Shown here: one piece after another, positions 1-12,660 of the stretch
Numbering within the stretch: the stretch's first letter is position 1
Layout: each line of letters begins with the position of its first letter
Source: Torreya grandis
Lineage: Eukaryota; Streptophyta; Pinopsida; Cupressales; Taxaceae
Assembly: GCA_037957365.1 (NCBI GenBank)
Contig: JARHVA010001189.1
Span: 2,889,501-2,953,500, forward strand
DNA length: 64,000 nucleotides
Direction: 5' to 3'
Program-made: the position numbers and the translations under genes
The notes under the pieces: generated by a model
What the model saw: the letters and a program-made list of their open reading frames with translations, nothing else
Told to the model about the DNA's origin: nothing
Database searches by the model: none

Positions 1-1682
1 GGTATAAAATACAAAAAAATACATCACTCTAGCTCTATGGTTGGTATCCATCATGCCTATCTCATGGCCTAGCCACACTACACATAGATGCCTTAGACTA
101 TCCCCTTTACATAGTATTTTGTAATGAATACATCCAAGATCTCAACCTTTATACCTATCCCTATAGGTTGGAAACTTAGGCCTATACATATCCCAACTGG
201 ATCATGTTAGCCATGTGTGCAACTCTCTCCTAAGCTAGGGCCTACCCAGCATGTGCATCTCTTGATCCTACCCCTATATATGGCTCTAATCCATCCTCAT
301 GTGTCTATAACTACCTTTTAGCCTCCCCCACCAATCTAAACCAGCCCACTTGAGCTAGGGTAGATGGTACAATAAGATCATCCAATGTGGTGAGGTTATA
401 TGGTGCCAACACGCATCCAAAATGTCATGGTACACTACCATGACTAGGGATACCCATCTTATGTCCTTTATTATAGGGTATATAAAAACCAAAAATAGAT
501 AGATATAAAATCATATATACATTTATAAATTTATCTATCTATCTATAATCATATTAACTATTATTCGATCTTAAAAACTAAAAATTATAGCATTTTTTAC
601 CAGTCCTAGTGTCACCAACCACCATTTCCCCATCTACTCATCCACGAAGCATAGTATTTCCATATTCCCATCCTATAATCATCTCATATATGGGTCACCT
701 CACTATTAATGCAAGGACATGAGTCATTAATCATTCATTCTATAGGCCTCTCCTCAGAGGTTTCTATATTGACTAGCACTAACCTAGGTTGACTATTGGA
801 TTATCCTACATGACCACCCTCATCTATGATCGATCTCACTAATGGAATATTTCTCAATGATATGTCCAAAGTGGTCACTAATCTTCCTACTCTGGTGATT
901 ACTATGGTACCTAATTTACCCCTACATCCACATACATGTCCTCTCCTCCTTCAGTTGCTAGTTTTCATGCCTAACTAGTCCATGGTCTCACACTTTGTGG
1001 CCTGATCACCAATATCTTGATTATAATTCCTCCTCCTCATCTCCTCCTTGGATCTCTAGCATGTCATGCCAAAAAATTAAGCACTACTAGAGGAGATGAT
1101 AGGTGCAGGAGTCCAAACTACCTTATTAAACATGCCACTAGCTATGGTTTTACCCACTAGGTATAGTGGCCCATGATCTACACTTGAGCCAACCCTAATA
1201 CCATAATCACCCAACTAGTACAAATAGTATTAATATGTGTAATTATTCCATACAATTTCCCCTCATATGACTATCTATAACACTAGTATGTGGGGCACAA
1301 CCTGTGCTACCTATTCCTATCTCCATTTTGTCACTTGAGGTAACCTATTATCAACCACATGGGAAAAACTAGTTGGTTGATAAATCAAGAACCACTCAAA
1401 TATACATGCATTAAGAAACACCATTAGTTTTATGGTTTCTTCCCTCTGGACAACATCCCATACATATCATTCATGAGATAAACCCAGATGATAGACACAA
1501 AATCATATAACAACCCCTAATAAAAAATGGATTGGCATAAGGCTATCACATAAAATGGTACTTTATCATCTAACTTGTGACAAAACACTCATGCTATCAA
1601 AAGTCCAATCACAACCTTTTAGATGTCTAGAATTTGTGCAATATACACATGAAATAAACTCACCCTTAGACCTAGGTAGACA
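1..1682. other. Anonymous AT-rich flank without a recognisable gene
   Basis: All frames are broken by frequent stops and no protein motif was recognised. A small imperfect hairpin is formed by TAGATAGATA near 496-505 and TATCTATCTATC near 531-543. The stretch ends where the left LTR of the copia element begins, and is probably older degraded repeat. Confidence 0.5.
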
Positions 1683-2353
1683 TGTTGGAAGAAAAATTAC
1701 TGAGAGGAAGGTAAATGAATATCTTAAAATTTTTATTTAAATTCTTCCTTAGCATACATGAACCATCACATCAACATATAGATCAAGAAATGCATAATCA
1801 ATCAACCATATAAGTATGAAATAAGATTACATAAGACAAAACACCATATATATGGGAAAACCTTTAAGAGGAAGAAAACCCAATGATATTTAAAAATGGA
1901 CTATAGTCCTATAATTCAAAATATCACAATTTAGTGAAGCACCAACTTCACATGGAACACCAACACCAACTCTCTAAGCACCAACTCGACTAGGATTTAA
2001 CAAGCACCAACTTGTAGGGAGACAATAACCCCCTAAATAAAAGAACACCAACTTAACACACTTGATTAATTTAATAACCTTTAGAACAACTTATTTCTCA
2101 ACCAACTGATGATTACCACCTCTTTATCTCTTCACACTTTTATCCTTCTCAAACTACTTTCTAGGCCTCTTCGCTCAATTAGGTCTCTTTAAGACTGATT
2201 AAGTCATATGACATTGATATTCATATGTAGACACACTTTAGTATCTATATTAAAAATCATATAAAATCCTTTGATGGTATAAAATACCTCCTTCTCAATA
2301 ATGTGTTATATCATTCGCTTTCTCTACACACATAAATAGGCCTAAAATTGCCT

Positions 2354-2375
2354 TATATATATATATATATATATA
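2354..2375. repeat. (TA)n microsatellite at the LTR A TATA-box position
   Basis: This is a TA run of about 11 units. The other LTR has only GTATATATAC at the aligned place (8530-8540), between the same flanks, so this tract probably grew from the LTR's TATA box. Confidence 0.7.
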
Positions 2376-3190
2376 CCATTCATTGTTCATATGCCACTTA
2401 GTTATATATTCATCCTTAACCTCTTAGTTAATACATGGAATAGGTATTATTAAATATCATAAACATGATTAAAATGAATATTAAGTCCACTTTTGTCTAT
2501 CATAGCACTTTTAGACCTCATTTCACTTTTAGGTCTCATGGAAACCTAATTCCGCTAGGTATACTTTAGGACATGTTACACCTTGCCTTCCTTGGAACAC
2601 TTTAAAAATCCAAAAATGGTAGGAAAATATCATATAAAAATAAGATATACCTATACTAAGATCATATAGGATCCATAATACTTTTTAGAGCCAACCACCA
2701 CTTGAATCACACCATTTGTACTATTCATAATTAGGCTTTCTCATACACATAAGTATGACTTGAACTACTAATGATTAAACATAAATTAGATAAAAAACAT
2801 GGAAATAAATCACATTAATATAAAACATATTACCTAATGTTCATCACCATATTATTTATACTTCACAACTCAGGGCAAAAGGACTCAAACCCTTCTCTAA
2901 AAATAACCCACTTAGAATTGCCAAAACACTCCAAAACCTAGTCATGAACAACTTGATCTTAAACACCTAAAAAAAATTTACCATGACCAATGATATATTA
3001 AAAATATGATTTGACATATCTATACCACTCTCAAATAAAAAAATAGAAGGTTTAATGTCAAATATTGGTCTTGTAGACTAATCTTTTGACCTCAATATAC
3101 ACAGTCAAACCAAAACCAGACAAGACATTTTGGCTTGAGAATTTCAATTAATTTCACTAACTATAAAAAATTATAAAAAGAATTGATAGG

Positions 3191-3194
<4 letters not shown>

Positions 3195-3252
<58 letters not shown>
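3195..3252. repeat. (TA)29 microsatellite inside LTR A
   Basis: This is an uninterrupted TA run of 58 bp. The matching part of the right LTR near 9355-9415 has ordinary sequence, so the run expanded after the two LTRs separated. Confidence 0.95.
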
Positions 3253-3256
<4 letters not shown>

Positions 3257-5188
3257 CATGTTATCGAACCTCAAACTCATCACTACAACTTGCTTACCCA
3301 GAACTACTAGTTTCCCTTAAAGCATAGTCATGGTGACAATGACCTTTAACACCTGTATGAACATTTTTAGGGACTTAAAATTAATTTATGTGATATTATT
3401 AGATAATTATACAATTATTAGATATAAATATAACATGGTCAAATGGAAAATATTGGTCTTATAGACCAATCTGATGACTTTACATCTCACTGTCTCATCT
3501 GCACTAGATAACTCAGCTTGTGAGTAGATTTTTCACTATAATCACTGACATAAAAAACATATAACAAAAAATAACATGTCTTAAAATTCATAAAAAAATA
3601 TATACATTCACTTTTTTTCATCAATATATCATGATAACACATTTCTAATCACCTTTTCACTACTACTTGGGTTTTTCACTATTTACATCATTTGGCCTAT
3701 AAGTAACTGGATATATTGGATGACCAATTTAGCACACTTGAGGATATAAAATGTCTATAAACCACTATTTACATAAAATAAAATTCTCAACCTTATCCAT
3801 CCAATGATTTTCAAAGTTTGTCCAATATAATGTTTTATAGCTACAATGACTTCTTCAGAAATAAGCCTGTATCTTCACATTTTATCTCTCTTCTCTCTAA
3901 CCACCATCACCTATAGGTACCTAGGAGAGTTATATACAAGATCACAAATACTTACCTAAGAATTACAAACCATAATAGGAAATTTTTAATCATATATTCA
4001 ACATTGGGTCCTTATTAGTGTTTTAAGAGGATTTAAACTTGCTTCCATTCTTAACAATCATTCATAAAGCATAGTCCTTCATTCCAAAAAAAATGCATGG
4101 AATTTTGAGATAGGAAAATTTACCATCTATAATGAATATCTTAGGTTCCCTTGCATATTTTTTACAAGATGATAAGCATAAAAAAATTATTTTCAGATTG
4201 AGAACCCTTCATTCTATGCACTTGAGAGACCTAAAAACCACTTTTCATGCCTTTTACTTCAAACTATGACCTCAAAATTTGTGAACATGCTTAAAAAATA
4301 TATCATGCCTATTTACATTCTCATGTATGAAAACTTGTCTTGGTAACTAAACCTCATGCTTCATTAGGCCATGCTCTCACCATCTAGCTTTCTCCACCTG
4401 AGTCTTCCCACCTCATTAGGCCTTGAACTAACCTTCAAACCTATATTCAATATATCAATACTTCACTCACATGCTCAAAAAAAATCTCAAATTCTAAATT
4501 AATATTAACCATACTTATACATCCTTGACAATAAACCATGATACCTGATTAGGCTAGACATGGTCTATAAGTGGTCTAGTTGTAGACTTGATCTATAAGT
4601 CCTACCCTTACAGGCTCACCTTGAAACTCTATTTGATGCCTATACACCTAACCACATGACTTAAATGATAATTAAATAATGTCATACCTATACACATACA
4701 TTTTCACATATATCTTCATGATCACCATGCATATGCTCATGATATGACTATGCTTGTTATGACTAGGCTTCTCAAGGCACCTTGTACTCAAGAAATAGTA
4801 CTCAAACATGATTACCTCAATGATATAAAATAATATCACTCTAAACAACACTCTCACACTAATAAAATAATTTATTTATTATCAACATGATCTCAAGACA
4901 TCATGTAGACCTAGAGCCTCATAACCATGCTTCAATGCTCACTTGACCATCAAACCTATTTGTGATAATACTAAAAAGATCAAGCTGACTTGAACCATGA
5001 CATTGAATTTGACATCAACCAATAGAAGAGACAATTGGTTATCTTAAAATTCTCTCTTGTCACATGGCATCCTTGTCACATCAAGCACATGGGCTCATAA
5101 CTCAAATACCACTCATCATGCATCTTCACCAGATACACCTTGACATCAATGACATCAACCTTGACATCAATGACAACATTTTTTAACA

Positions 5189-5200
5189 AAATCCCCATTT
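5189..5200 (-). other. Polypurine tract of the copia element
   Basis: On the minus strand this reads AAATGGGGATTT immediately before the TGTTAA start of the 3' LTR. It is the expected place for plus-strand DNA priming. Further G-rich tracts at 5244-5282 (for example GGGGGAGAG on the minus strand) resemble the repeated purine tracts known from Sireviruses. Confidence 0.65.
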
Positions 5201-5678
5201 GTCATTGATGGCAAAAAATTCTTTAATCTGATCACTCTCATTTCCCCCAATTTGGTCAATCTCTCTTTGTGAACTCTCCCCCCTTTGACATTAATGATAA
5301 AAGGTCATACTTACTAAAACTTTTGGAACCACTCATTCTCCTTCTTTGGTAACTATTCTCATAAACTTGCAAAATAACTTAGAATTACCAAGCTCCCCCT
5401 TTGTCTTCACAACTTGGGCTCACCAAATGAATCAATATAATTCTTAAACCATCTACAACACAAGTCATGCTCAACTATCAACTACTAGAAACATATAACT
5501 ATTTTATTTACCTCTTCTATGCTTGTCAACAACTACATTTTGAGCCTATGAACAACATGAATAAATCCCCCTCAAACCAAGCATCTATCATGCTTCTACT
5601 AATTGAATAGTGTCTTCCATGAAGCCTAATAGAGTCACCCCTTTACATAGGGAACTAAAACAACACAAATTTAGGATA
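5201..5678 (-). other. Internal 3' noncoding part of the copia element
   Basis: No coding match was seen between the gag remnant and the polypurine tract. The stretch has several minus-strand G-rich tracts (5244-5248, 5277-5282, 5395-5399), each followed by AT-rich sequence. It occupies the place where pol would lie in a full-length element. Confidence 0.55.
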
Positions 5679-7802
5679 TTAACATATCCCTATGCTGCTC
5701 TCACAAGACTGAATATCTTTCAAGATCCTTTTAGGCTTGATTAGTCTCTTTGGCTTGACCTTTTCATCATCCATGTGGTTAACAATATAATTTGGTAATG
5801 AACATTCTGACATGATTTCATATATGAAGTATGCTCTACCATTCCATATAAAATAGTCCATTTGGGCTTGTAGACTGATCATAACTCAACTTTACTATAT
5901 TTGGTTTCCACACATTCATTTTCATTCTCTATTATACTTTAAGGACTTCAAACCTCTTGTTTTGATTTGATGTACTTCTAATTATATTAGGATATAATCT
6001 TGTAATGTGTCCCAAATTATGAAAATTATAGCAAATAACATCATTAAAACCTCTTGACTGATGATTCCTTTCATAATCCCATGCATATTAATTTTTAGAG
6101 GGTCTTCTACACTCTCTTACTTTATGACCAAACTGATTATATGCAAAAAAGTAACCATTGAATGAATTAGCATACCTCGTAACATTAGATTTTTTTTATT
6201 GCTATTTTCACATTGACCTTTTTATCTTCATGAGCCTTCTTCTTGACTTGTTCTACCTCTTTTTAGTCTTATTTGAAAACAAGACCTATCTTATCATTTG
6301 TAGACTTCTGACTACTCAAGATGTCATCTAGAGTATCAACACTCTTTTCAAACATCACAAAGGTTTTGAACTTGCTAGATGCTTGATCCAACTCAGCTTT
6401 CAAGGATTCATTTTTAGTTTCATACCTAGAGCATTCTTCCTCTTTAGATTTTAAACTAGTAGTGCCTTTCTCCATCTATGCCTCAATATGATTGATGGTC
6501 TCATCATACCCCTTAAATGTGTTACTTAGTCTCTCTTCAAACAAACCAATCTACTCTTTACAGTCCTTAAATATTGATCTTAGTTTATGATTTTTCTTTC
6601 TTTGGAACTTTAACTCCTCTAAAACACTCACAAATTTTACCTCAAGGTTCACTTCATTTTATTCTTCATCATTCATAAGGCCTTTCCCATTTGAGAAGCC
6701 CTCATTATCTATTTATATATCCATGAATAATGTTTCATTATTGTCATGTTTGTGTTCATTATTATCATCATCACTATTATGTGTACTTGTGTCACTTACA
6801 TCAGATGATTTATTATCTTCTTTGGTATTAAAACTTCTCTTGTTCTTGAATGACCCTTTCCTACCTTCATACTTCCTAAAATATTTCTTTTTTTTTTGTG
6901 AGGTTTATAGACTTTATTATCATTTCCATGATGTTCATCATGTTATTCATCAGGCTCAGTCTTGTCTTTGTTAGGACACTTGGATGCAAAGTGACCAATC
7001 TTACCATAATTGAAATATTTGAAAGACAACTTACCCTTGTACTTACCAGATCCAAACCTCAAATTTATAGAAAAATGTGGATATTAGTTCATCATCATCA
7101 ACATATAAACATACCTCATCCTTGACCTTCTTAAATTTTGGCTTCTTCTCAGAGTTTAATGTTGCTTCCTTCTTGGGAGGTCTTCCTTCATTTGTTTTCA
7201 TGTCATAGGTAGTCAAGATGTTATGAAGCCCATCTATTTATAGCTTGTCCAAATCTTGCATCTCTTCTACTATAGATACCTTAGAATCAAATTTAGGATT
7301 TAGTGATCTCAATACTTTTTGAATAACTATAAACTCTTTCAATTATTCTCTCAATTATGAAATGATATTGACAACCTCATCAACTTTCAATAGGTAAGAT
7401 GCAATGGTTTCATCTTCAATCATCTTACAACTTTCAAACTATCTCCTATGGGTTTACAAACTTGGTCATATTCACCTTGGTGTATCCTTCATATATAGTA
7501 TTCAAATTTTCCCATATCACCTTGGCTAACTCATAGTGCATCACCTTCATAAACTATACTTTAGATAGGCCACATAGAATGGCATTCATTGCCTTGAAAT
7601 TTATCTCACTTTCCTTCTTGCTTGTTGCATCAGTTTGTGGTATAAGAGGTGGAGTGTATCCATCCAAAATTGACTTCCATATTTTATGGCCCATTTAAAT
7701 TGAATTTCTCCTCATTTTAATGGTCCAAAAAGAATAATTATTCCCATTCAATAATGGAACCTTACTGGTATAGAAACAACCATGATCTTGCTAACTAGCC
7801 AT
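5679..7802 (-). pseudogene. gag: Copia gag polyprotein, broken, with zinc knuckles and coiled coil
   Basis: Capsid and nucleocapsid protein of a Ty1/copia element, read on the minus strand with several stops and frameshifts. From the start near 7802 the pieces are an N-terminal copia-gag segment containing PLLNGNNYSFW, a UBN2-type segment with DETIASYLLKVDEVVNII, then a zinc knuckle at 6974-7022. That knuckle reads FKYFNYGKIGHFASKCP, so its first two cysteines have become tyrosine. An acidic stretch follows, then a coiled coil ending LDDILSSQKSTNDKIG (6269-6475), a signature I associate with Sirevirus gag. Two more decayed knuckles lie at 6010-6175. Neighbours are the primer site upstream and the polypurine tract downstream, with no pol. 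It cannot be translated as one protein. The family call is firm and the Sirevirus lineage likely. Confidence 0.82.
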
Positions 7803-7852
7803 TCTCACTTCTAAGATCTTCTTTAGGCTATTAGGCCTACTTTAAAGGACCT

Positions 7853-7864
7853 AATTTGATATCA
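7853..7864 (-). other. Primer-binding site, tRNA-iMet type, decayed
   Basis: The minus strand reads TGATATCAAAT, which matches TGGTATCAGAG, the complement of the initiator-Met tRNA 3' end, at 8 of 11 positions. The purine mismatches are G to A changes. It lies two bases inside the 5' LTR edge, as expected. Confidence 0.75.
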
Positions 7865-8529
7865 AATTTTGGAAGCAAAATGATTGATCAGGGGGGTGAA
7901 TCAGTCTCTTAATTTTTTTTTTCAATTCCTCCTTATCATACATGAACCATCACATCAACATATAGGTCAAGTAATGTATAAGCAATCAACCATACAAGCA
8001 TCCAACAAGATTACATAATAAACACACCATATTTGTGGAAAATGTCATGAGGAATAAAACACAATGATACTTTAATACTGACTATAGTACTATAAGTCAA
8101 AATATCATAATTTAGTGAAGCACCAACTTCACATGAAGCACCAACCCTAACTAGCTAAGCACCAACTCATCTAGGTTTTAGTAAACACCAAATTGAAGGA
8201 ATGCACCAACCCCCTAAATGAATCAACATAAACTTATCCACCTAATTTATTTGATCACCTTTAGAACATATTATTTCTCAACTAATTTATAATTACCACC
8301 TCTTCATCTCTTCATACTCTTATCCTTATCAAACTGCCTTCTAGGCCTCTTTACTCAATTAGGTCTCTTCAAGACTAATTAGGTCATATAAACTTGATAT
8401 TCATATTTAGACATAATTTCATATCTCCATTACAAATCTTGTATTGATATATAATACCTCCTCTTTCTCAATAATTTTCTATATCATTCACTTACACTCT
8501 ACACACACAAATAGGCCTAAAATTACCTT

Positions 8530-8540
8530 GTATATATACA
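8530..8540 (-). promoter_or_regulatory. Putative TATA box of LTR A
   Basis: TATATATAC on the minus strand sits about 670 bp from the LTR 3' end, in a stretch that is otherwise well conserved between the LTRs. In the left LTR the same place holds a TA microsatellite. Assigned by position and composition only. Confidence 0.4.
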
Positions 8541-10422
8541 ATTTCTTATTCATATGACACTTAGTTGAATATTCATCCTTAACATCTTGGTTCAGCCATG
8601 GAATAGGTCTTATAAAGTCTCATAAACATGATTAAAATTAATATTGAGTCCCTTTTGGTCTATCATAACACTTTTAGACCTTATTTCACTTTTAGGTCTC
8701 ATAGAGACCTAATTCCCTTAGGTCTACTTTAGGACATGTTACACTTTACCTCCATTAGAACACTTTAAAAATCCAAAAATGTTAGGAAAAAATCATATAA
8801 AAATCAACTATACCTCTAATAAGCTCATCTATGATCCATAATACTTTTTAGAGCCAACCACCACTTGAAGCACACTATTTGTACTATTCATAATTAGGCC
8901 TTTTCATACACAAAAAAGTATGTCTTGAACTACTAAAAATTAAACACAAATTAGATAAAATACATGGAAATAAATCACATGAATATAAAATATATGAAAT
9001 CACGGTCATTAACCTATACTTTATACTTCACAAATCATGGCAAAAGGACTCAAACCTTTCTCTATAAATAGCCCACTAAGAACTACCAAAACACTCCAAA
9101 ACCCAGTCATGAACAACTTGATCTTAAACACCTAAAATAATGCTTTACATTACCAATTATATATTCAAAATATCCTTTAAAATATGTAAACCAATCTCAA
9201 ATACAAAAATCATAAGGTCTAATGTCAAATATTGGTCTTGAAGACCAATAATTCAACCTCAACATAGTCAAACCAGAACTATACAAGCCATTTTAGCTTT
9301 AGCATTTTAACAAATTTCATCAACTATAAAAATTTATACAAAGAATGGATAGGAAATAAAAGTCCCAAAAAAACACCATGTAAATTAGATATACAAACTA
9401 AGGGCATCAAGCCTCAAACTCATCACTGTAACTTACCCAAAACTACTAGTTTCCCTTAAAGCATAATCATGGTGACAATGACCTTCAACACCCATATGAA
9501 CACTTTTAGAGACATAAAATGCATGTAGATGATAATATTATATAATTATAAAATTATTAGATATAAATATAACATGGTAAAATGAAAAATATTGGTCTTG
9601 CAGACCAATCTCATGACCTTACATCTCATTATCTCATCTGCACTAGACAGGTCAACTTATGAGTAACTTTTTCACTATAATTACCAACCTCTAAAAATTA
9701 TAAAAAACATTAAAATGTATTAAAATTAATAAAAAATATATCCATTCACTTTGTTTCATCTCTATATCATGATAACACATTCCTAATCACCTTCTCATTG
9801 CTACCTAGGTTTTTCATTATTTGCATCATTTGGCATGTTAGTGACTGGCTATCTTGGATGACTAGTTTAGCACACTTAAGGGATAGAAAATATATAATAA
9901 CCACCATGTAAATAAAATAAAATTATCAACCTTCCCCATCCAATGATTTGAAAACTTTGTCCAATATAACTTTTTATAGTTATAATAACTTCTTCAAAAA
10001 TAAGCTTGTATCTTCACATTTTCTCTCTCCTCTCTCTAACCACCACTACTTAGAGGTACATGTGAGAGTTAAATACAAGATCCAAACACTTACCTGATCA
10101 TTCCAAACCATATTGATCACTTTTGAATCATATATTCAACATTGGGTCCTTATTAGGGTTTTAAGAGGGTTTAAACATGTTTCCATTCTTAACAATCATT
10201 CATAAAGAATAGCCCCTAATTCCTAAAATAAATGTTTTTAATTGTGAGCTATGACCCTTCCCCATCTACCATTAATATATTATTTTCCCATGTATAGTTT
10301 TGATGAGCTAATGAGTAAAAGAAAATCCTTTTCAGGTTGATAACCCTTCATTTCATGCATGTGAGAGACCTGAAAACCACTTTTCATGCCTTATCCTTCA
10401 AAATATGACCTCAAAATTTATG

Positions 10423-11047
10423 AAAATGATTAAAAAAACATATAATATATATTTCCATGCTCACATATGAAAATTTATCTTGAAAACTAAACCTCATGAC
10501 TCATTAGGCCATGCTCTCACCATCTGGCTTTCTACACTTGAGTCTTCACACCTCATTAGGACTTAAACTTAAAACATATTTTCAATATATCAATACTTTA
10601 ATCACATTATCACACAACATATCACATGCTTAAACAATGTCAACCATACTTATACATCCTTGCCAATAAATCATTATACCTCATTAATCTAGGCAGGGTC
10701 TATAAGTGGTTTAGTTGCAGACCTAATTTGTAAGTCCTACCCCTATAGGTTCACCTTGAAACTCTCCTTGATACATATACACCTGATCACATGCCTTAAA
10801 TTATCCTTAAATAATTTCATACCTATACACATACATCTACACATATATTTTCATTCTCACCATGCACATGCTCATAATATGATTATGTTTGCTATGACTA
10901 GGCTTCTCAAGACACCTTGTACTTAAGAATTAATACTCAAACATGCTTACCTCAATGATATAAAACAAGATAAATCTTCAAAAAACACTTTCATACCACT
11001 AAAACATTATCTTTCTAATCAACATGATCTCAAGACCTTATGGAGAC
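10423..11047. repeat. Source arm of a 625-bp inverted duplication
   Basis: This LTR A segment recurs as its reverse complement at 11175-11798 with only a handful of differences (for example CTGGCTTTC against CTGGTTTTC). A 127-bp single-copy spacer separates the arms. The same segment in the other LTR (near 4290-4910) is far more diverged. Confidence 0.93.
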
Positions 11048-11174
11048 CTAGAGCCTCATAACCATGCTCTAATGTTTACTTGACCATCAAACCTCTTTGT
11101 GAAAATACCAAAAACATCAAGTTGAACTAAACCATGAAATTTACCTTGAAATCAACCAAAAAAAGAGACAATAG

Positions 11175-11798
11175 GGTCTCCATAAGGTCTTGAGATCATG
11201 TTGATTAGAAAGATAATGTTTTAGTGGTATGAAAGTGTTTTTTGAAGATTTATCTTGTTTTATATCATTGAGGTAAGCATGTTTGAGTATTAATTCTTAA
11301 GTACAAGGTGTCTTGAGAAGCCTAGTCATAGCAAACATAATCATATTATGAGCATGTGCATGGTGAGAATGAAAATATATGTGTAGATGTATGTGTATAG
11401 GTATGAAATTATTTAAGGATAATTTAAGGCATGTGATCAGGTGTATATGTATCAAGGAGAGTTTCAAGGTGAACCTATAGGGGTAGGACTTACAAATCAG
11501 GTCTGCAACTAAACCACTTATAGACCCTACCTAGATTAATGAGGTATAATGATTTATTGGCAAGGATGTATAAGTATGGTTGACATTGTTTAAGCATGTG
11601 ATATGTTGTGTGATAATGTGATTAAAGTATTGATATATTGAAAATATGTTTTAAGTTTAAGTCCTAATGAGGTGTGAAGACTCAAGTGTAGAAAACCAGA
11701 TGGTGAGAGCATGGCCTAATGAGTCATGAGGTTTAGTTTCCAAGATAAATTTTCATATGTGAGCATGGAAATATATATTATATGTTTTTTTAATCATT
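11175..11798. repeat. Inverted copy arm inserted in LTR A
   Basis: This is the reverse complement of 10423-11047 at roughly 99 percent identity by eye. It starts GGTCTCCATAAGG directly after GACAATAG and ends TTTTTTTAATCATT before TCACATCAAGC. The left LTR lacks it, so it arose in this LTR after insertion. A transcript through both arms would fold into a long hairpin. Confidence 0.93.
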
Positions 11799-11891
11799 AT
11801 CACATCAAGCACACAAGGTCATACCTCAAAGACCACTCACCATGCATCTTCACTAGATATACCTTGACATCAATGACAACATTTCTCAAAA

Positions 11892-12409
11892 AGATCCTAT
11901 ATGATCACATCACCTAATAGGCTAGTGGTCATATCTCTTCTAAATAAATTGATGTACCTATTGTCACTAGTGTTCCTCCTATAGGTAATCTACGTAATGT
12001 ATGGGCATCCTCTAGTGTTATACCTACCTCTATGGTATCCCCATCCACCACCCATCAAAATGTGTTGGTAAACCATTCCCATGTTTTGATAATCATGAAA
12101 ATGATATAAACACTTAGTGGGATACATATCATCTTCATGATACCTCCCAGACCTAATGTAAATAGTCTCACTCTATCCATGTCTATCAAGTGCTCTAGAA
12201 AATCTGCTAACTATGATGCATTGATTAATCACCAATATTTTTGATGCCTCTATAAAATATTAAACAATAAAGGATGTAGTATATCTCTATGTCATTCATA
12301 ATCAAAATATACTCTTACAAATTTCACAAAATTTAACTAGTTTGATTTCATTTATTAATTTTCTACCAATTTACCCTATTACAAATCAAATTAGCCCTAT
12401 ACTCCATCA
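11892..12409. other. Unassigned stretch
   Basis: AT-rich sequence right of the copia element. No open frame, RNA gene or repeat partner was recognised. Confidence 0.4.
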
Positions 12410-12660
12410 GGGATACTAGATCGAACCTATAAAAAATTCTACTAGATCAAGCTTTGGAGTACTAAGTCATCCACCCTTTAGACTAAAAGTACTAAATCGG
12501 CCCCATTCATAACTTATAGTAATAATTTAGCCACTTCAGAAATAACTAAGTTGGCCTACTAATACTAAGTAGGCCCCCTTCCTTAACCAACTAAGTTGAG
12601 CAACTGATACTAAGATGGCTTGTTGGTTTTCTTGTCTAATATAGACTAAGTCAACCTAGT
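12410..12660. repeat. Degenerate short repeats with ACTAAGTYGGCC core
   Basis: About eight irregularly spaced copies of a motif like ACTAAGTYGGCC occur here, for example ACTAAATCGGCCCC, ACTAAGTTGGCC, ACTAAGTAGGCCCC and ACTAAGTTGAGC. A related TAGTCGGCCCC recurs at 13760. The pattern fits subrepeats in the U3 of an LTR. Confidence 0.5.

Larger units (their letters stand above)
1683..5188 (-). repeat. LTR A, left copy (3' LTR of the copia element)
   Basis: This stretch aligns in the same orientation with 7867-11891 along its whole length, apart from indels and the inverted insertion in the other copy. The left edge starts TGTTGG, which is CCAACA at the LTR 3' end on the minus strand. The right edge reads TGTTAA on the minus strand next to a G-rich tract. 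Two TA microsatellites interrupt it. No open frame is supported inside; the short frames seen in it are chance. Confidence 0.85.
1683..11891 (-). mobile_element. Gag-only Ty1/copia element, Sirevirus-like, minus strand
   Basis: The element has two ~3.5-kb direct repeats around a 2.7-kb internal region that reads on the minus strand. Order along its own strand is 5' LTR (7867-11891), tRNA-iMet-type primer site, gag with zinc knuckles, G-rich polypurine tract, 3' LTR (1683-5188). No protease, integrase, reverse transcriptase or RNase H motif was found internally, and 2.7 kb is too short to hold them, so this is a non-autonomous derivative or a large internal deletion. LTR termini fit TGTTGA...CCAACA. 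Flanks are AGACA (1678-1682) and AGATC (11892-11896), which would be a decayed target duplication at best. In sampled stretches the LTRs differ by roughly 15 percent, so the insertion is old. Confidence 0.85.
7867..11891 (-). repeat. LTR A, right copy (5' LTR) with internal inverted duplication
   Basis: This is the direct-repeat partner of 1683-5188. It matches up to about 11174, then carries a 624-bp inverted segment, and resumes the LTR match at about 11799 with CACATCAAGCAC as in the left copy at 5078. About 45 bases present in the left LTR at the junction (near 5033-5077) are missing. A minus-strand TATA-like box lies at 8530-8540. Edges are TTTTGG (decayed from TGTTGG) at 7867 and TCTCAAAA at 11884-11891. 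Confidence 0.85.

Noticed and set aside
1678..11896. AGACA/AGATC as a target-site duplication of the copia element
   Set aside because: Only three of five bases agree, which is too weak to claim; it is recorded as tentative in the element entry.
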